A stretch of 15,537 bases of DNA, taken from an uncultured Bacilli bacterium (GTDB taxonomy: Bacteria; Bacillota_I; Bacilli_A; RFN20; CAG-288). The stretch lies in the NCBI GenBank assembly GCA_934700375.1, contig CAKUXT010000024.1, forward strand, positions 1-15,537, written 5' to 3'. The translations under genes were made by a program, and so were the position numbers. Every line of letters starts with the position of its first letter. Positions within the stretch are counted from its first letter, which is position 1. Below are positions 1 through 7,682 of the stretch, piece after piece. The notes below the pieces were generated by a model, which worked only from the letters and a program-made list of their open reading frames with translations, did no database searches and was not told the origin of the DNA.

Positions 1-798
1 GTTCATATCTATGGCGTTGCCGGTGACCAGCAGGCTGCATTGTTCGGCCAGTGCTGCTATCAGGCCGGAGACAGCAAGAACACCTATGGAACAGGCTGCT
101 TCATGCTGATGAATATCGGAGATAAGCCCATCATCTCCAAACAGGGATTATTGACAACAGTCGCCTGGAGAGAAAACGGTGTTACCACCTATGCCCTAGA
201 AGGTTCTGTCTTCATGGGCGGAGCCATCATCCAGTGGTTGAGAGATCAGATGGATATGATCAAATCTTCAGCGCAGAGCGAAGAATATGCAAACCGTGTC
301 AATGATACTGCAGGCGTCTATGTCGTACCTGCTTTTGTCGGTTTAGGTACTCCGTACTGGGATGATGATGCAAGAGGTGCAGTCTTTGGTCTTACAAGAG
401 GAGCTGACCGTCATAACTTTGTCAGAGCCACCCTCTTCTCTATCGCTTATCAGTCCAAGGATGTCATTGAGGCGATGAAGAAGGAAGCAGGTTTGGAACT
501 GAAATCGCTTCGTGTCGATGGCGGTGCCAGTGCCAATGCGCTTCTGATGCAGTTCCAGGCTGATATCTTACATTGTGAAGTACATCTTCCGAAGTATATT
601 GAAACGACAGCTTTAGGAGCTGGTTATATGGCCGGCTTAGGTGTCGGATTCTGGAAGAACAAGGGTGATATCGAACAGAATCACAGTGTTCAGAAAAAGT
701 ATTTCCCGATGATGCCTTTGGAAGAAGTCGATGAGCTCTATGATGGTTGGAAGATGGCTGTTGCAGCAACAAGAGTCTTTAAACCGAAACGCCGTTAA
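1..798 (+). CDS. glpK: Glycerol kinase, C-terminal part (5' end outside window)
   Basis: ATP-dependent phosphorylation of glycerol to sn-glycerol 3-phosphate in the cytoplasm. The reading frame is open from base 1, so the start lies upstream; 265 residues are visible of a family that is usually about 500 long. The first visible residues contain the family's GDQQAALFGQ block, followed by NTYGTGCF and LEGSVF. The C-terminal sugar-kinase signature is present (VDGGASANALLMQFQADIL). These are FGGY_C-domain features, and the length and ending (GWKMAVAATRVFKPK) match complete glycerol kinases. The regulatory histidine phosphorylated by the PTS in many Firmicutes lies before the visible part, so regulation cannot be judged. 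No clear intrinsic terminator follows; a weak ACAATTCT/AGAGTTGT inverted repeat just after the stop has no T-tract. Identification is firm. Confidence 0.95.
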   Translation, partial: VHIYGVAGDQQAALFGQCCYQAGDSKNTYGTGCFMLMNIGDKPIISKQGLLTTVAWRENGVTTYALEGSVFMGGAIIQWLRDQMDMIKSSAQSEEYANRVNDTAGVYVVPAFVGLGTPYWDDDARGAVFGLTRGADRHNFVRATLFSIAYQSKDVIEAMKKEAGLELKSLRVDGGASANALLMQFQADILHCEVHLPKYIETTALGAGYMAGLGVGFWKNKGDIEQNHSVQKKYFPMMPLEEVDELYDGWKMAVAATRVFKPKRR

Positions 799-896
799 TC
801 AAACAATTCTGTATTTTCATCAAGAGTTGTAGAAACAGACAAACAAAAAGAGAATAATTCCCGTTAATTTTCTGTGTAACAATCGATCATTTCTAG

Positions 897-902
897 TAAA
901 AT
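897..902 (+). promoter_or_regulatory. Possible -10 box upstream of the glycosyltransferase gene
   Basis: TAAAAT lies in the 125-bp gap after glpK, 21 bp before the ATG at 924. No convincing -35 is seen 16-18 bp upstream. If real, the transcript would begin near 909 with a leader of about 15 nt. The ribosome site is also weak (GGAAA at 913-917). Readthrough from glpK is an alternative. Confidence 0.25.
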
Positions 903-923
903 CATTAGGAATGGAAATGATTT

Positions 924-2633
924 ATGGATCAGATTATTAATTGGACATTATTCTCTTTTTCAATTGTCATAGGACTTGTTCCTATTTTGGTTTCGTATCT
1001 GAAACAGAAAAAGAAGAAAGAAACATTTGTTTTCAAAGACAACATTCCTCTTTTGATCGCCTCTTTCTTTTTGATTGTGGGATGCATGACAAGAGTCTGT
1101 TTTCTTGATGTTCTCCCCGGCGGATTGAATCAGGATGAAGCAAGCTGCGGATATGACGCCTACGCTATCATGAAGTATGGTATCGATAGAAACGGCATGT
1201 CCTATCCGATTCATCTGATTGCATGGGGAAGTGGTCAGAACGCGTTGTATGCGTATTTCTGCATTCCCTTCATCAAGCTGCTTTCCAATACTGAAATCGC
1301 GTTAAGGCTTCCTATGGCCTTATCAGGATGCCTGTCGCTTTTTGTATTCTATTATGTGATAAAGGCTGTCTTTGATGAAAGAACAGCAACGCTCTCTCTT
1401 GCTTTTTTAGCCATCAATCCTTGGCATATCATGAAAAGCAGATGGGCTCTAGAGTGCAATCTTTTCTCAGAGATGGTTTTCCTTGTTGTCCTATTGCTTC
1501 TTTTAGCTATCAAAAACAAGAATTATTTCTTCTATTACTTTTCCGCTGTATTAGTAGGCCTTTCTGCGTATAGCTATGGAACCTCCTATTTCTTCTTGTT
1601 CTTCTTTGTCATCTTCTTCTTGGTCTATTTCCTCATCAGAAAGGTCTTCTCCTGGTATCATGTTCTTCTTTATCTGATGACTGTTTTCGTTCTCTGTATA
1701 CCGATCATTCTGTTCTTGTATATCAATCTCTTTGATAAGGAGACGATACATCTGTTATGGTTTGATATTCCGAAACTGAAGACAGACCGCTTCCATTCAG
1801 TCACAACGCTCTTCTCCTCTACCTTCTTTGAAGATGCTTTCAACAACTTCAAAGACGGCCTGAAACTGATCTATACACAGGATGATTCTCTTCCTTGGAA
1901 CAGCATTCCGTATTTCGGTCTTCTTTATATGTTCACACTTCCTTTCTCTGTCCTTGGCCTATTCAAGAACATGTTCAAGTCAGACAAGGAAAGGCTCTTA
2001 TCCGGAATCGATAGAAAAGTGACAGCAAAAGATACCTATACCTTCTTAGTCAAGGATTGGCTGATTGTATCTTTGATGATGATGTTCATCATCAAAGCCA
2101 ACATCAACAGAATCAATGTCATCTGGTTTCCGCTTATTCTTCTTGCCATTGATGGCATCATTCTTTTCTGCTCCTTCTTCAAGGCACATAGAAGCGTCAG
2201 AATAGGCCTTGCAACAGCCTATATGGCCTCTTATCTTACATTCTTCGCTTATTATTCCACAACGTGGAACAATAACAGAATCGCACCGAATTTCTATGCA
2301 TCCTTCAAAGAAGCACTTCTCTATTCAGAATCGATCGAGCATGATACGACCTATATCTCCCACGCCAATTACACCCTTGTTCTTTACTATACTGAATATG
2401 ATGTCCACGATTATATTGAAAGCGTGACATTCTCAAATCCGGGATCCGCATTTGAGAATGTGACCTCATTTAAAGGATATGTATTCTCTCTTCCTCATAA
2501 ACTGGAAAAAGGAAATACTTATATCGTCTATAATTACGATAATAAGTACACAGAAGAAGAGATGGAAAAATATGAAGTGAAGCACTTCAAATATTATTCC
2601 GTCATCGATACGACAAAAGAAAGACAGAAATGA
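924..2633 (+). CDS. GT-C superfamily membrane glycosyltransferase (ArnT/PMT-like)
   Basis: Predicted polytopic membrane enzyme, 569 aa, that would move a sugar from a polyprenyl-phosphate donor to an acceptor on the outer face of the membrane. Helices appear near residues 7-26 and 42-60, with several more between about 120 and 450, many rich in Phe, Leu and Tyr. The first large external loop carries NQDEASCGYDAY (about 69-80), where GT-C enzymes place the catalytic acidic pair, and a later SRWALECN (about 172-179) matches the position of the usual SRxA motif. The last 120 residues form a soluble domain. The next gene on the plus strand is 400 bp away, so it is probably monocistronic. Its stop codon abuts the stop of the opposite zinc-ribbon gene. 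Family assignment is good; donor and acceptor are unknown. Confidence 0.75.
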   Translation: MDQIINWTLFSFSIVIGLVPILVSYLKQKKKKETFVFKDNIPLLIASFFLIVGCMTRVCFLDVLPGGLNQDEASCGYDAYAIMKYGIDRNGMSYPIHLIAWGSGQNALYAYFCIPFIKLLSNTEIALRLPMALSGCLSLFVFYYVIKAVFDERTATLSLAFLAINPWHIMKSRWALECNLFSEMVFLVVLLLLLAIKNKNYFFYYFSAVLVGLSAYSYGTSYFFLFFFVIFFLVYFLIRKVFSWYHVLLYLMTVFVLCIPIILFLYINLFDKETIHLLWFDIPKLKTDRFHSVTTLFSSTFFEDAFNNFKDGLKLIYTQDDSLPWNSIPYFGLLYMFTLPFSVLGLFKNMFKSDKERLLSGIDRKVTAKDTYTFLVKDWLIVSLMMMFIIKANINRINVIWFPLILLAIDGIILFCSFFKAHRSVRIGLATAYMASYLTFFAYYSTTWNNNRIAPNFYASFKEALLYSESIEHDTTYISHANYTLVLYYTEYDVHDYIESVTFSNPGSAFENVTSFKGYVFSLPHKLEKGNTYIVYNYDNKYTEEEMEKYEVKHFKYYSVIDTTKERQK

Positions 2634-2903
2634 TCAGTTTCTGTCTCCGTTTTCTCTTGTGATAAAGTTATATGGCTGTGCGCAGTCAATATCATCATCT
2701 CCATCAGAAGACTGATGATTCTTGTCTCTGATCATGTTCTTGTCTTCGACAGAGACAACGAACTGTGCGTTGTATTTTTCTAAGTCTCCGCTTGATGCAT
2801 GGCCTGTTGCCTTCACATTCGAAGAGGGCATTCTTGTATGACAGAAGGGACAGTACCAATCATGATCGGGAACTTCTTTTTTGCAATTTGGACAGGTTCT
2901 CAT
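2634..2903 (-). CDS. Small zinc-ribbon protein of unknown function
   Basis: An 89-residue protein with one N-terminal zinc ribbon: CPNC at residues 4-7 and CPFC at 18-21, the CxxC-x10-CxxC spacing of treble-clef/zinc-ribbon domains. The remaining two-thirds are polar and acidic (GDDDID), with no membrane helix or recognised domain, and are probably disordered. A good ribosome site (GAGG, 2909-2912) sits 5 nt before the ATG, which supports the start. It is transcribed divergently from the HAD phosphatase gene and runs tail-to-tail into the glycosyltransferase. Function is not inferable; zinc ribbons of this kind occur in nucleic-acid-binding and membrane-associated scaffold proteins alike. Confidence 0.75.
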   Translation of the reverse strand: MRTCPNCKKEVPDHDWYCPFCHTRMPSSNVKATGHASSGDLEKYNAQFVVSVEDKNMIRDKNHQSSDGDDDIDCAQPYNFITRENGDRN

Positions 2904-2918
2904 AATTACCTCGCAAAT

Positions 2919-2924
2919 ATTATA
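2919..2924 (-). promoter_or_regulatory. -10 box for the zinc-ribbon gene
   Basis: A perfect TATAAT on the minus strand, 16 bp upstream of the ATG. No good -35 is found 16-18 bp away, so an activator or a non-canonical -35 in the repeat region may be involved. The predicted transcript start, near 2912, falls at the edge of the ribosome site. Confidence 0.4.
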
Positions 2925-2930
2925 GATTCT

Positions 2931-3011
2931 TTTCTTTGAAGTGATTCATTTTCTGTTGAAAAATGAAACAATTTCTTTGAAAATGAGATAATTTTTTTGA
3001 AAATATTTCTT
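2931..3011 (+). repeat. Four imperfect 20-21 bp repeats in a divergent promoter region
   Basis: TTGAA recurs at 2936, 2956, 2977 and 2997, giving intervals of 20, 21 and 20 bp. Unit starts are TTTCTTTGAA at 2931, TTCTGTTGAA at 2951, TTTCTTTGAA at 2972 and TTTTTTTGAA at 2992. Two helical turns per unit puts all copies on one face of the DNA. The last copy supplies the -35 of the HAD gene. Confidence 0.55.
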
Positions 3012-3024
3012 TTTTCTATATAAT
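2997..3024 (+). promoter_or_regulatory. SigA-type promoter of the HAD phosphatase gene
   Basis: TTGAAA at 2997-3002, a 16-bp spacer, then TATAAT at 3019-3024. The predicted transcription start is near 3031. The ribosome site AAGGA (3031-3035) is 10 nt before the ATG, so the leader is only about 15 nt. Confidence 0.65.
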
Positions 3025-3045
3025 GATATAAAGGAAAACGAAAAT

Positions 3046-3897
3046 ATGAATACAAAAAAGACAATAGTTGCATTTATTTATGATTACGATCATACGCTTT
3101 GTACAACGGATATGCAGAACTATTCCTTTATTCCTTCTCTGAACATCCAACCGAAAGAATTCTGGTCAAAAGCAAATGATCTCACCGAAGAGGCGCAGAT
3201 GGATTCGCTTTTGGCTTACATGTATCTGATGATACAAGAATCCAAGAGGATGAATCTTCCTATCAACAGAGAGGCTTTTGTCCAGTTAGGAAAAGACATT
3301 CAATATTTCCCCGGTGTTGAGTCCTGGTTCAAACGTCTTGATGAATACGGAAAAGAAAGAGGCGTCGAAGTCCAGCATTATGTCATCTCCTCTGGAAACA
3401 AGGAGATCATCGAAGGCTCTTCTATCTATCCTTATTTTAAGAAAGTCTATGCATGCGAATACCTCTATCGCGACGGTGTTGCTGTCTGGCCTAAGAGCGT
3501 TGTCAACTATACGACAAAGACACAGTTCCTCTATCGTATCAACAAGGGCGTTCTTGAAATCTCCGAGAATGCAAAAGTCAACGCATCTATGCCGGATGAA
3601 GACAAGCCTGTTCCTTTTCAGAACATGGTCTATATCGCAGACGGAGAGACAGATGTCCCTTGCATGAAGACAGTCAGAAGCAATGGTGGCATCGCAATTG
3701 CTGTCTATGACAAGAAGAAGAAAAAACCGGCAAGCAGACTCTTCAATGATGGAAGAGTCGACTTCCTCTGCGAAGCCGATTATTCAGAAGGCAAGCAGCT
3801 TGATGATATCGCAAAGCTGATCATCGACAAGGTTGCTCCGATGGATAAGCTCTACCGCCTCCACTATAAACAGGTCGACGAAGAGAACAAGAAATAA
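3046..3897 (+). CDS. HAD-superfamily phosphatase (phosphoserine-phosphatase-like)
   Basis: A 283-residue haloacid-dehalogenase-type hydrolase, probably a cytoplasmic magnesium-dependent phosphatase. Motif I is YDYDHT, with nucleophile D13 and acid/base D15. Motif II is ISSG (about 114-117). A lysine near 158 could be motif III, and motif IV is ADGETD (about 198-203). Residues 20-90 form the helical C1 cap. The insert between motifs III and IV (NKGVLEISENAKVNAS, about 166-181) is longer than in SerB. No signal peptide or membrane segment is seen. It has its own promoter and ends in a strong terminator, so it is likely monocistronic. Substrate is unknown; the fold call is firm. Confidence 0.82.
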   Translation: MNTKKTIVAFIYDYDHTLCTTDMQNYSFIPSLNIQPKEFWSKANDLTEEAQMDSLLAYMYLMIQESKRMNLPINREAFVQLGKDIQYFPGVESWFKRLDEYGKERGVEVQHYVISSGNKEIIEGSSIYPYFKKVYACEYLYRDGVAVWPKSVVNYTTKTQFLYRINKGVLEISENAKVNASMPDEDKPVPFQNMVYIADGETDVPCMKTVRSNGGIAIAVYDKKKKKPASRLFNDGRVDFLCEADYSEGKQLDDIAKLIIDKVAPMDKLYRLHYKQVDEENKK

Positions 3898-3916
3898 TAA
3901 GAAAGATCAACGCAAC

Positions 3917-3956
3917 AAACAAAATAACAGCACATCGTCGTGCTGTTATTTTGTTT
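3917..3956. terminator. Bidirectional intrinsic terminator
   Basis: A perfect 17-bp stem: AAACAAAATAACAGCAC (3917-3933), loop ATCGTC (3934-3939), then the reverse complement at 3940-3956. The outer A/T halves act as the T-tract in either direction. It ends the HAD gene on the plus strand and the dnaX-rsmI operon on the minus strand. The stop and last codons of rsmI (from 3946) lie inside the right arm. Confidence 0.9.
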
Positions 3957-4806
3957 TCAGTGCAAGTTGATATACATCGCTTTTTTTCAGAGAATATTTT
4001 GCGGCGATTTCCTTTGATAAGTCAGAGATGGAATAGCCGTCTTTCTTATATTGTCTGATGATCTTCTTTAAAGAGGTGTCATCTAATTTGATCTCTTCTT
4101 CGTCAGCTCCCTTGACGATGATGACACATTCTCCTCTTTCTTCCAAAGGGGAGGATGTGAGCTCATCCAAGGTTCCATGAATGACTTCTTCATGAATCTT
4201 GGTCAGCTCTCTTATCAATGCGACTTCTCTGTTTCCGGAGAAGACATCCTTCATATAGGAGAGCGTCTTGACGATTCTTTTGGGTGATTCATAAAAGATC
4301 AAAGTCTCTTTTCTGTCCTTTAAGGAGGTCAGCATCGTTTTGATCTGTCCTGCCTTGGTCGGAAGGAAACCATAGAAGGAGAAGTCTGCGCTGTCAATAC
4401 CTGATAAGACAAGTGCGCTCAGTGATGCAGTAGGACCAGGAAGAAGAGTGACTGGTACATTCTCTTCATGACAGGCCTGAACTAAAATCGCACCGGGATC
4501 GGAGATACCGGGCATTCCGGCATCAGAACAATAGGCAAGCTTCTGTTTGTTCTTTTTGACACTTAAGACCAGAGCGTGTGCTTCTTTTGCCTCCGTCTGT
4601 GCATACAAGGAAACATATTTCTTGTTCTTGATTCCGTAATAGGAAAGAAGAAGAGAAGTATTTCTTGTATCTTCACAGGCGATGATATCGGCTTCTTTTA
4701 AGAAGTTCAAAGCGCGCAATGTGATATCGTCACGATTGCCGATCGGTGTTGTCACCAAAGCGACAAGACCGGAATCCTCGTTTTCGTATGGCCTATTTCT
4801 TATCAT
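3946..4806 (-). CDS. rsmI: 16S rRNA (cytidine-1402-2'-O)-methyltransferase
   Basis: Uses S-adenosylmethionine to 2'-O-methylate C1402 in the decoding centre of 16S rRNA. The 286-aa length matches the family. Diagnostic blocks in order are TTPIGN (19-24), ACEDTR (43-48), SDAGMPGISDPG (94-105), LPGPTA (122-127) and FYESPKR (171-177), the tetrapyrrole-methylase fold typical of RsmI. A small helical C-terminal domain covers about 235-286. It is the last gene of the operon, and its ATG overlaps the end of ricT by 14 bp, implying translational coupling. Its 3' end is built into the terminator hairpin. In Bacillus subtilis the orthologue yabC follows yaaT after yabA, yabB and yazA, none of which is present here. 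Confidence 0.95.
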   Translation of the reverse strand: MIRNRPYENEDSGLVALVTTPIGNRDDITLRALNFLKEADIIACEDTRNTSLLLSYYGIKNKKYVSLYAQTEAKEAHALVLSVKKNKQKLAYCSDAGMPGISDPGAILVQACHEENVPVTLLPGPTASLSALVLSGIDSADFSFYGFLPTKAGQIKTMLTSLKDRKETLIFYESPKRIVKTLSYMKDVFSGNREVALIRELTKIHEEVIHGTLDELTSSPLEERGECVIIVKGADEEEIKLDDTSLKKIIRQYKKDGYSISDLSKEIAAKYSLKKSDVYQLALKTK

Positions 4807-6013
4807 GGCTCTTCCTTATCGGTGTGATATCAAGGATGGAGGAATCTTCGATTTCAGAAACAGGGATGAATCCAGAGGAAGAAGAGGACTTGTTCTTGAA
4901 GTTATTGTTGTTGAATTTGTTCTTTCCGCCGAAGTGGTGATTCTGATTTCCGTTATAGGTCTTATGATTGTTGTTATTGTTATTTCTGTTATTGAAGGAA
5001 GGATTGTTCTTGTTCTGATTCTTGTTTCTATTTTGCTGATTCTTCTTGTTGTTGTCTCTTCCTGTGTTCTCTTCTTTGCGTCTTTCTTCGTTTCTCTTGA
5101 TTTGAGCGATACGATTATTGGTATCGGAAATACCATAGCCGCTGAGGTTGACGCCGGCATTGACATCTTTGTTCATACTGAGAAGCTTGGCATCCTGTTT
5201 AGCTAAGCCTTTCTTGACTCTTTCATATTCTTCCTTGGTGAAGGATTCATAGTTGTCACCATTGTATGTTGTGATGGTATCGGTGAGGAGATTGAGGCCT
5301 GTCACTTCATACTGCTTGTTGAGATAAGTGAATTTTTCGCCGATTTTAGGATATAAAGGTCTAAGCTGTGCATAGGCTTCATCTTCGAACTTCAGACAGC
5401 ACATCAGTTTTCCGCACTGGCCGGAAAGCTTAGGGATGTTGATGGCAAGAAGCTGATTCTTGGCCATGGCGATGGAGATGCCGTCAAAGGAGGTGAGGAA
5501 GGTTGTGCAGCATAAAGGAAGTCCGCAGGGACCGATTCCGCCGACAAGTCTTGCCTGATCTCTAGGTCCGATCTGACGAAGCTCAATCTTCAGACGGAAC
5601 ATGCCATTTAAGATTTTGACAAGCTCTCTGAAGTCGACTCTGGTATCGGAAGTGAAGGTGATGAGCGCCTTGTCTTCATCGACATCGAGATAGGTCTTCA
5701 AGACCTTCATTCCAAGGTTGAGCTGATCTGCCTGCATCTGTGTGGACTTGGAGATCTGTCTTCCTTTTTCTTCTGCTTTCTTTTTGAAGGAACAGTCAGA
5801 AAAAGTTGCGATTCTTTCAATCATCGGGAAAGAGGTGTTGAAATCCTCTTTCTTGAGTTCTTCTTCGCTTGCGATTCTTGTTTTTACAACAGTTCCGACG
5901 AATGTGCCATGTGTCGTGTTGACGACGACACTGTCACCGACATTGATGTCTTTATCGGTTCTATAGTACGACATTCCCATGAAATCGAATGGGATTCCTA
6001 ATAATGTGATCAT
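4793..6013 (-). CDS. ricT: RicT/YaaT PSP1-domain protein with long Asn-rich C-terminal tail
   Basis: Orthologue of B. subtilis YaaT (RicT), part of the RicA-RicF-RicT complex that binds iron-sulfur clusters and assists RNase Y in mRNA maturation. The PSP1 core carries the conserved cysteine blocks GPCGLPLCC (C163, C168, C169) and SGQCGKLMCC (C200, C205, C206). Total length is 406 aa against roughly 275 in Bacillus. The excess is a tail at about 308-383, dominated by Asn with Lys, Arg, Gln and Ser, followed by a hydrophobic/acidic end (FIPVSEIEDSSILDITPI). The start at 6013 is preferred over the ATG at 6019, because the GAGGAG ribosome site (6022-6027) would be only 2 nt from the latter and 8 nt from the former. 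It lies between holB and rsmI. Confidence 0.9.
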   Translation of the reverse strand: MITLLGIPFDFMGMSYYRTDKDINVGDSVVVNTTHGTFVGTVVKTRIASEEELKKEDFNTSFPMIERIATFSDCSFKKKAEEKGRQISKSTQMQADQLNLGMKVLKTYLDVDEDKALITFTSDTRVDFRELVKILNGMFRLKIELRQIGPRDQARLVGGIGPCGLPLCCTTFLTSFDGISIAMAKNQLLAINIPKLSGQCGKLMCCLKFEDEAYAQLRPLYPKIGEKFTYLNKQYEVTGLNLLTDTITTYNGDNYESFTKEEYERVKKGLAKQDAKLLSMNKDVNAGVNLSGYGISDTNNRIAQIKRNEERRKEENTGRDNNKKNQQNRNKNQNKNNPSFNNRNNNNNNHKTYNGNQNHHFGGKNKFNNNNFKNKSSSSSGFIPVSEIEDSSILDITPIRKSHDKK

Positions 6014-6015
6014 AA

Positions 6016-7041
6016 TCATTTCTCCTCATCTAAGGCTTTGATAAGCCTTGCAGAAAGCAAAGTAGGGTTGTAGTTGATATGCTGATAAGCAAGAGCTTCT
6101 TTGACAACGGCATCCGCTCTTGCGATTCTGTTTTTGCTTTTGCTCAGTTTTATAATGATATCTCTGAAGGGATTGTCCTCTTTGACATCGTTGAGCAGAA
6201 CAGCAGCGAAAACTTCATGAATAATCAAATACATCCAATTATAGCACGTTGACCCTTTTTTCAGGCTTGTCTGAAACAAAAGAGTGTATCCGGCCTGGGC
6301 AACAGAAGAGGTGAGATCGTTTAGGAAGCTCTCTGCGATCTGATATCCTTCTAAGAAGGATTTATCGTTTTGCAGCGTCTCTTTTACACTTTCATAGGAA
6401 GAGAAGTAATGGGAGAGGATATAGGCTTCTCCTTCGTTGAAGGAGATATCCTCCTCTTTCTTCTTTTTCTTCTTGTCCTCGTCATTATCGGAAAGAACAA
6501 TCGGATTCTCCAACAGTTCTCTCTGCATCTCTTTTTCATCGATGGGATCGATTCTGACTAGTACGCTTCTTGAAAGGATCGTCTTTAACACTTTATCGAT
6601 GTTGTAGCTTGTCAGGATGGCAACTTGGCCTTCCCTTGGCTCTTCTAGAAACTTCAGAATCGTATTGGCCGCTTTTTCCGTGATATTCTCGACGCGGTGG
6701 ATGACATAGCATAGACGATGTCCTTTTTCAAAAGCGGACTCAGAGAACTTATCCTGAAGGTTCTGGATGTCCTCTTTTTTGATTCTTGTCGTTTCTCCGT
6801 CGATCAGAACGAAATCCGGATGGATTCCTTTATCGAATCTCTTGCAGCTGTCGCATTCATCACAGGCTAAGTAAGAGTTCTCGCAGCCTAATGACTTAGC
6901 CAAGAACAGAGCACTTTCTTTCAAAGGAGCGTTTCTTTCACCATAAAGAAGATAGGCGGATGACAATCTGCCTGTCTTTCTGGAATTGATGAAAAGCTTT
7001 GCGGCCTTCGCTTCGCTTTTTAGGAAAGTCTCTTTGTTCAT
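6016..7041 (-). CDS. holB: DNA polymerase III delta-prime subunit
   Basis: Clamp-loader subunit that works with DnaX and delta (HolA, not in this window) to load the sliding clamp. It is 341 aa. The N-terminal AAA+ domain includes the zinc module with C53, C60, C63 and C66 (CDECDSC) and the HPD block, plus ANTILKFLEEP (about 125-135) and TILSRSV (154-160). As in other delta-prime subunits, the nucleotide site is degenerate: the P-loop region reads YGERNAPLKES, with no GKT. A charged insert (DNDEDKKKKKKEED, about 185-198) separates the AAA+ part from the C-terminal helical domain. No ribosome site is seen before the ATG, which is 5 nt after the tmk stop, so translation is probably coupled to tmk. 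Confidence 0.93.
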   Translation of the reverse strand: MNKETFLKSEAKAAKLFINSRKTGRLSSAYLLYGERNAPLKESALFLAKSLGCENSYLACDECDSCKRFDKGIHPDFVLIDGETTRIKKEDIQNLQDKFSESAFEKGHRLCYVIHRVENITEKAANTILKFLEEPREGQVAILTSYNIDKVLKTILSRSVLVRIDPIDEKEMQRELLENPIVLSDNDEDKKKKKKEEDISFNEGEAYILSHYFSSYESVKETLQNDKSFLEGYQIAESFLNDLTSSVAQAGYTLLFQTSLKKGSTCYNWMYLIIHEVFAAVLLNDVKEDNPFRDIIIKLSKSKNRIARADAVVKEALAYQHINYNPTLLSARLIKALDEEK

Positions 7042-7046
7042 GTAGT

Positions 7047-7682
7047 TTATTTCTGTTCTTCGAGCTTCTTCAGAATCTCTTTGACGATGTTATCGGCGAT
7101 GACATCAGGAGCAGGTGTTGCATCGATTTTGATGATTCTGTCTTTGAATTTTTCATTGACGATCTGATATCCCTTATAGACTCTTTCATGAAAGGAGAGA
7201 GCTTCCTGATCGAGTCTGTCAGCTCCTCTTTTTCTGTCCTTCACTCTCTTCATGCCCTCTTCAGGGGAGAGGTCAAGGAAGAATGTGACATCGGGATAGA
7301 CGTTGTCGATTGCAAAAGCGTTGATGGACATGACCTCATCGATTCCGATGCCTCTTGCATATCCCTGATATGCCAAGGAAGAGTCGATATAACGGTCGGA
7401 GATGACGATCTTTCCTTCCTTTAAGGCAGGAATGACGACTTCGACAAGGTGCTGTCTTCTGCTTGCTGCATATAAAAGGGCTTCGGTGCGAGGATCCTCT
7501 TCGGTATTGTTCTTATCCAAGATGATAGAACGGATCTGCTCTGCGATCTTGCTGCCGCCGGGTTCTCTTGTGACAAGGGGATAGATTCCTAAGTCATTGA
7601 GTCTTTTCAGTACATTTTCAAGCGCAGTTGTCTTACCGCATCCATCGCATCCTTCAAACGAAATAAACAAGCCTTTATTCAT
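7047..7682 (-). CDS. tmk: Thymidylate kinase
   Basis: Phosphorylates dTMP to dTDP with ATP, a required step for dTTP supply. The 211 aa match the family. Visible motifs are the P-loop FEGCDGCGKTT (9-19), TREPGG (38-43), the DRY motif SDRYIDSSLAYQG (95-107) and the LID region DRKRGADRLD (149-158). The LID carries arginines, while the P-loop has Gly-Cys-Gly before the Lys. Its start overlaps the end of recR by 8 bp, and AAGGAG lies 9 nt before the ATG inside recR. It sits between recR and holB, as in many Firmicutes; the c-di-AMP receptor gene darA, which follows tmk in Bacillus, is absent. Confidence 0.96.
   Translation of the reverse strand: MNKGLFISFEGCDGCGKTTALENVLKRLNDLGIYPLVTREPGGSKIAEQIRSIILDKNNTEEDPRTEALLYAASRRQHLVEVVIPALKEGKIVISDRYIDSSLAYQGYARGIGIDEVMSINAFAIDNVYPDVTFFLDLSPEEGMKRVKDRKRGADRLDQEALSFHERVYKGYQIVNEKFKDRIIKIDATPAPDVIADNIVKEILKKLEEQK

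Noticed and set aside
464..772. Antisense 102-codon open frame opposite glpK
   Set aside because: It lies entirely opposite conserved glycerol kinase motifs, has no ribosome site and a composition of an antisense shadow.
799..860. Terminator after glpK
   Set aside because: The ACAATTCT/AGAGTTGT inverted repeat has a 12-nt loop and no following T-tract.
4682..5206. Hydrophobic plus-strand frame of 174 codons (apparent membrane protein)
   Set aside because: It is the reverse complement of the Asn/Lys-rich RicT tail; AAT and AAC codons read backwards give Ile, Val and Leu. The RicT frame contains the conserved domain.
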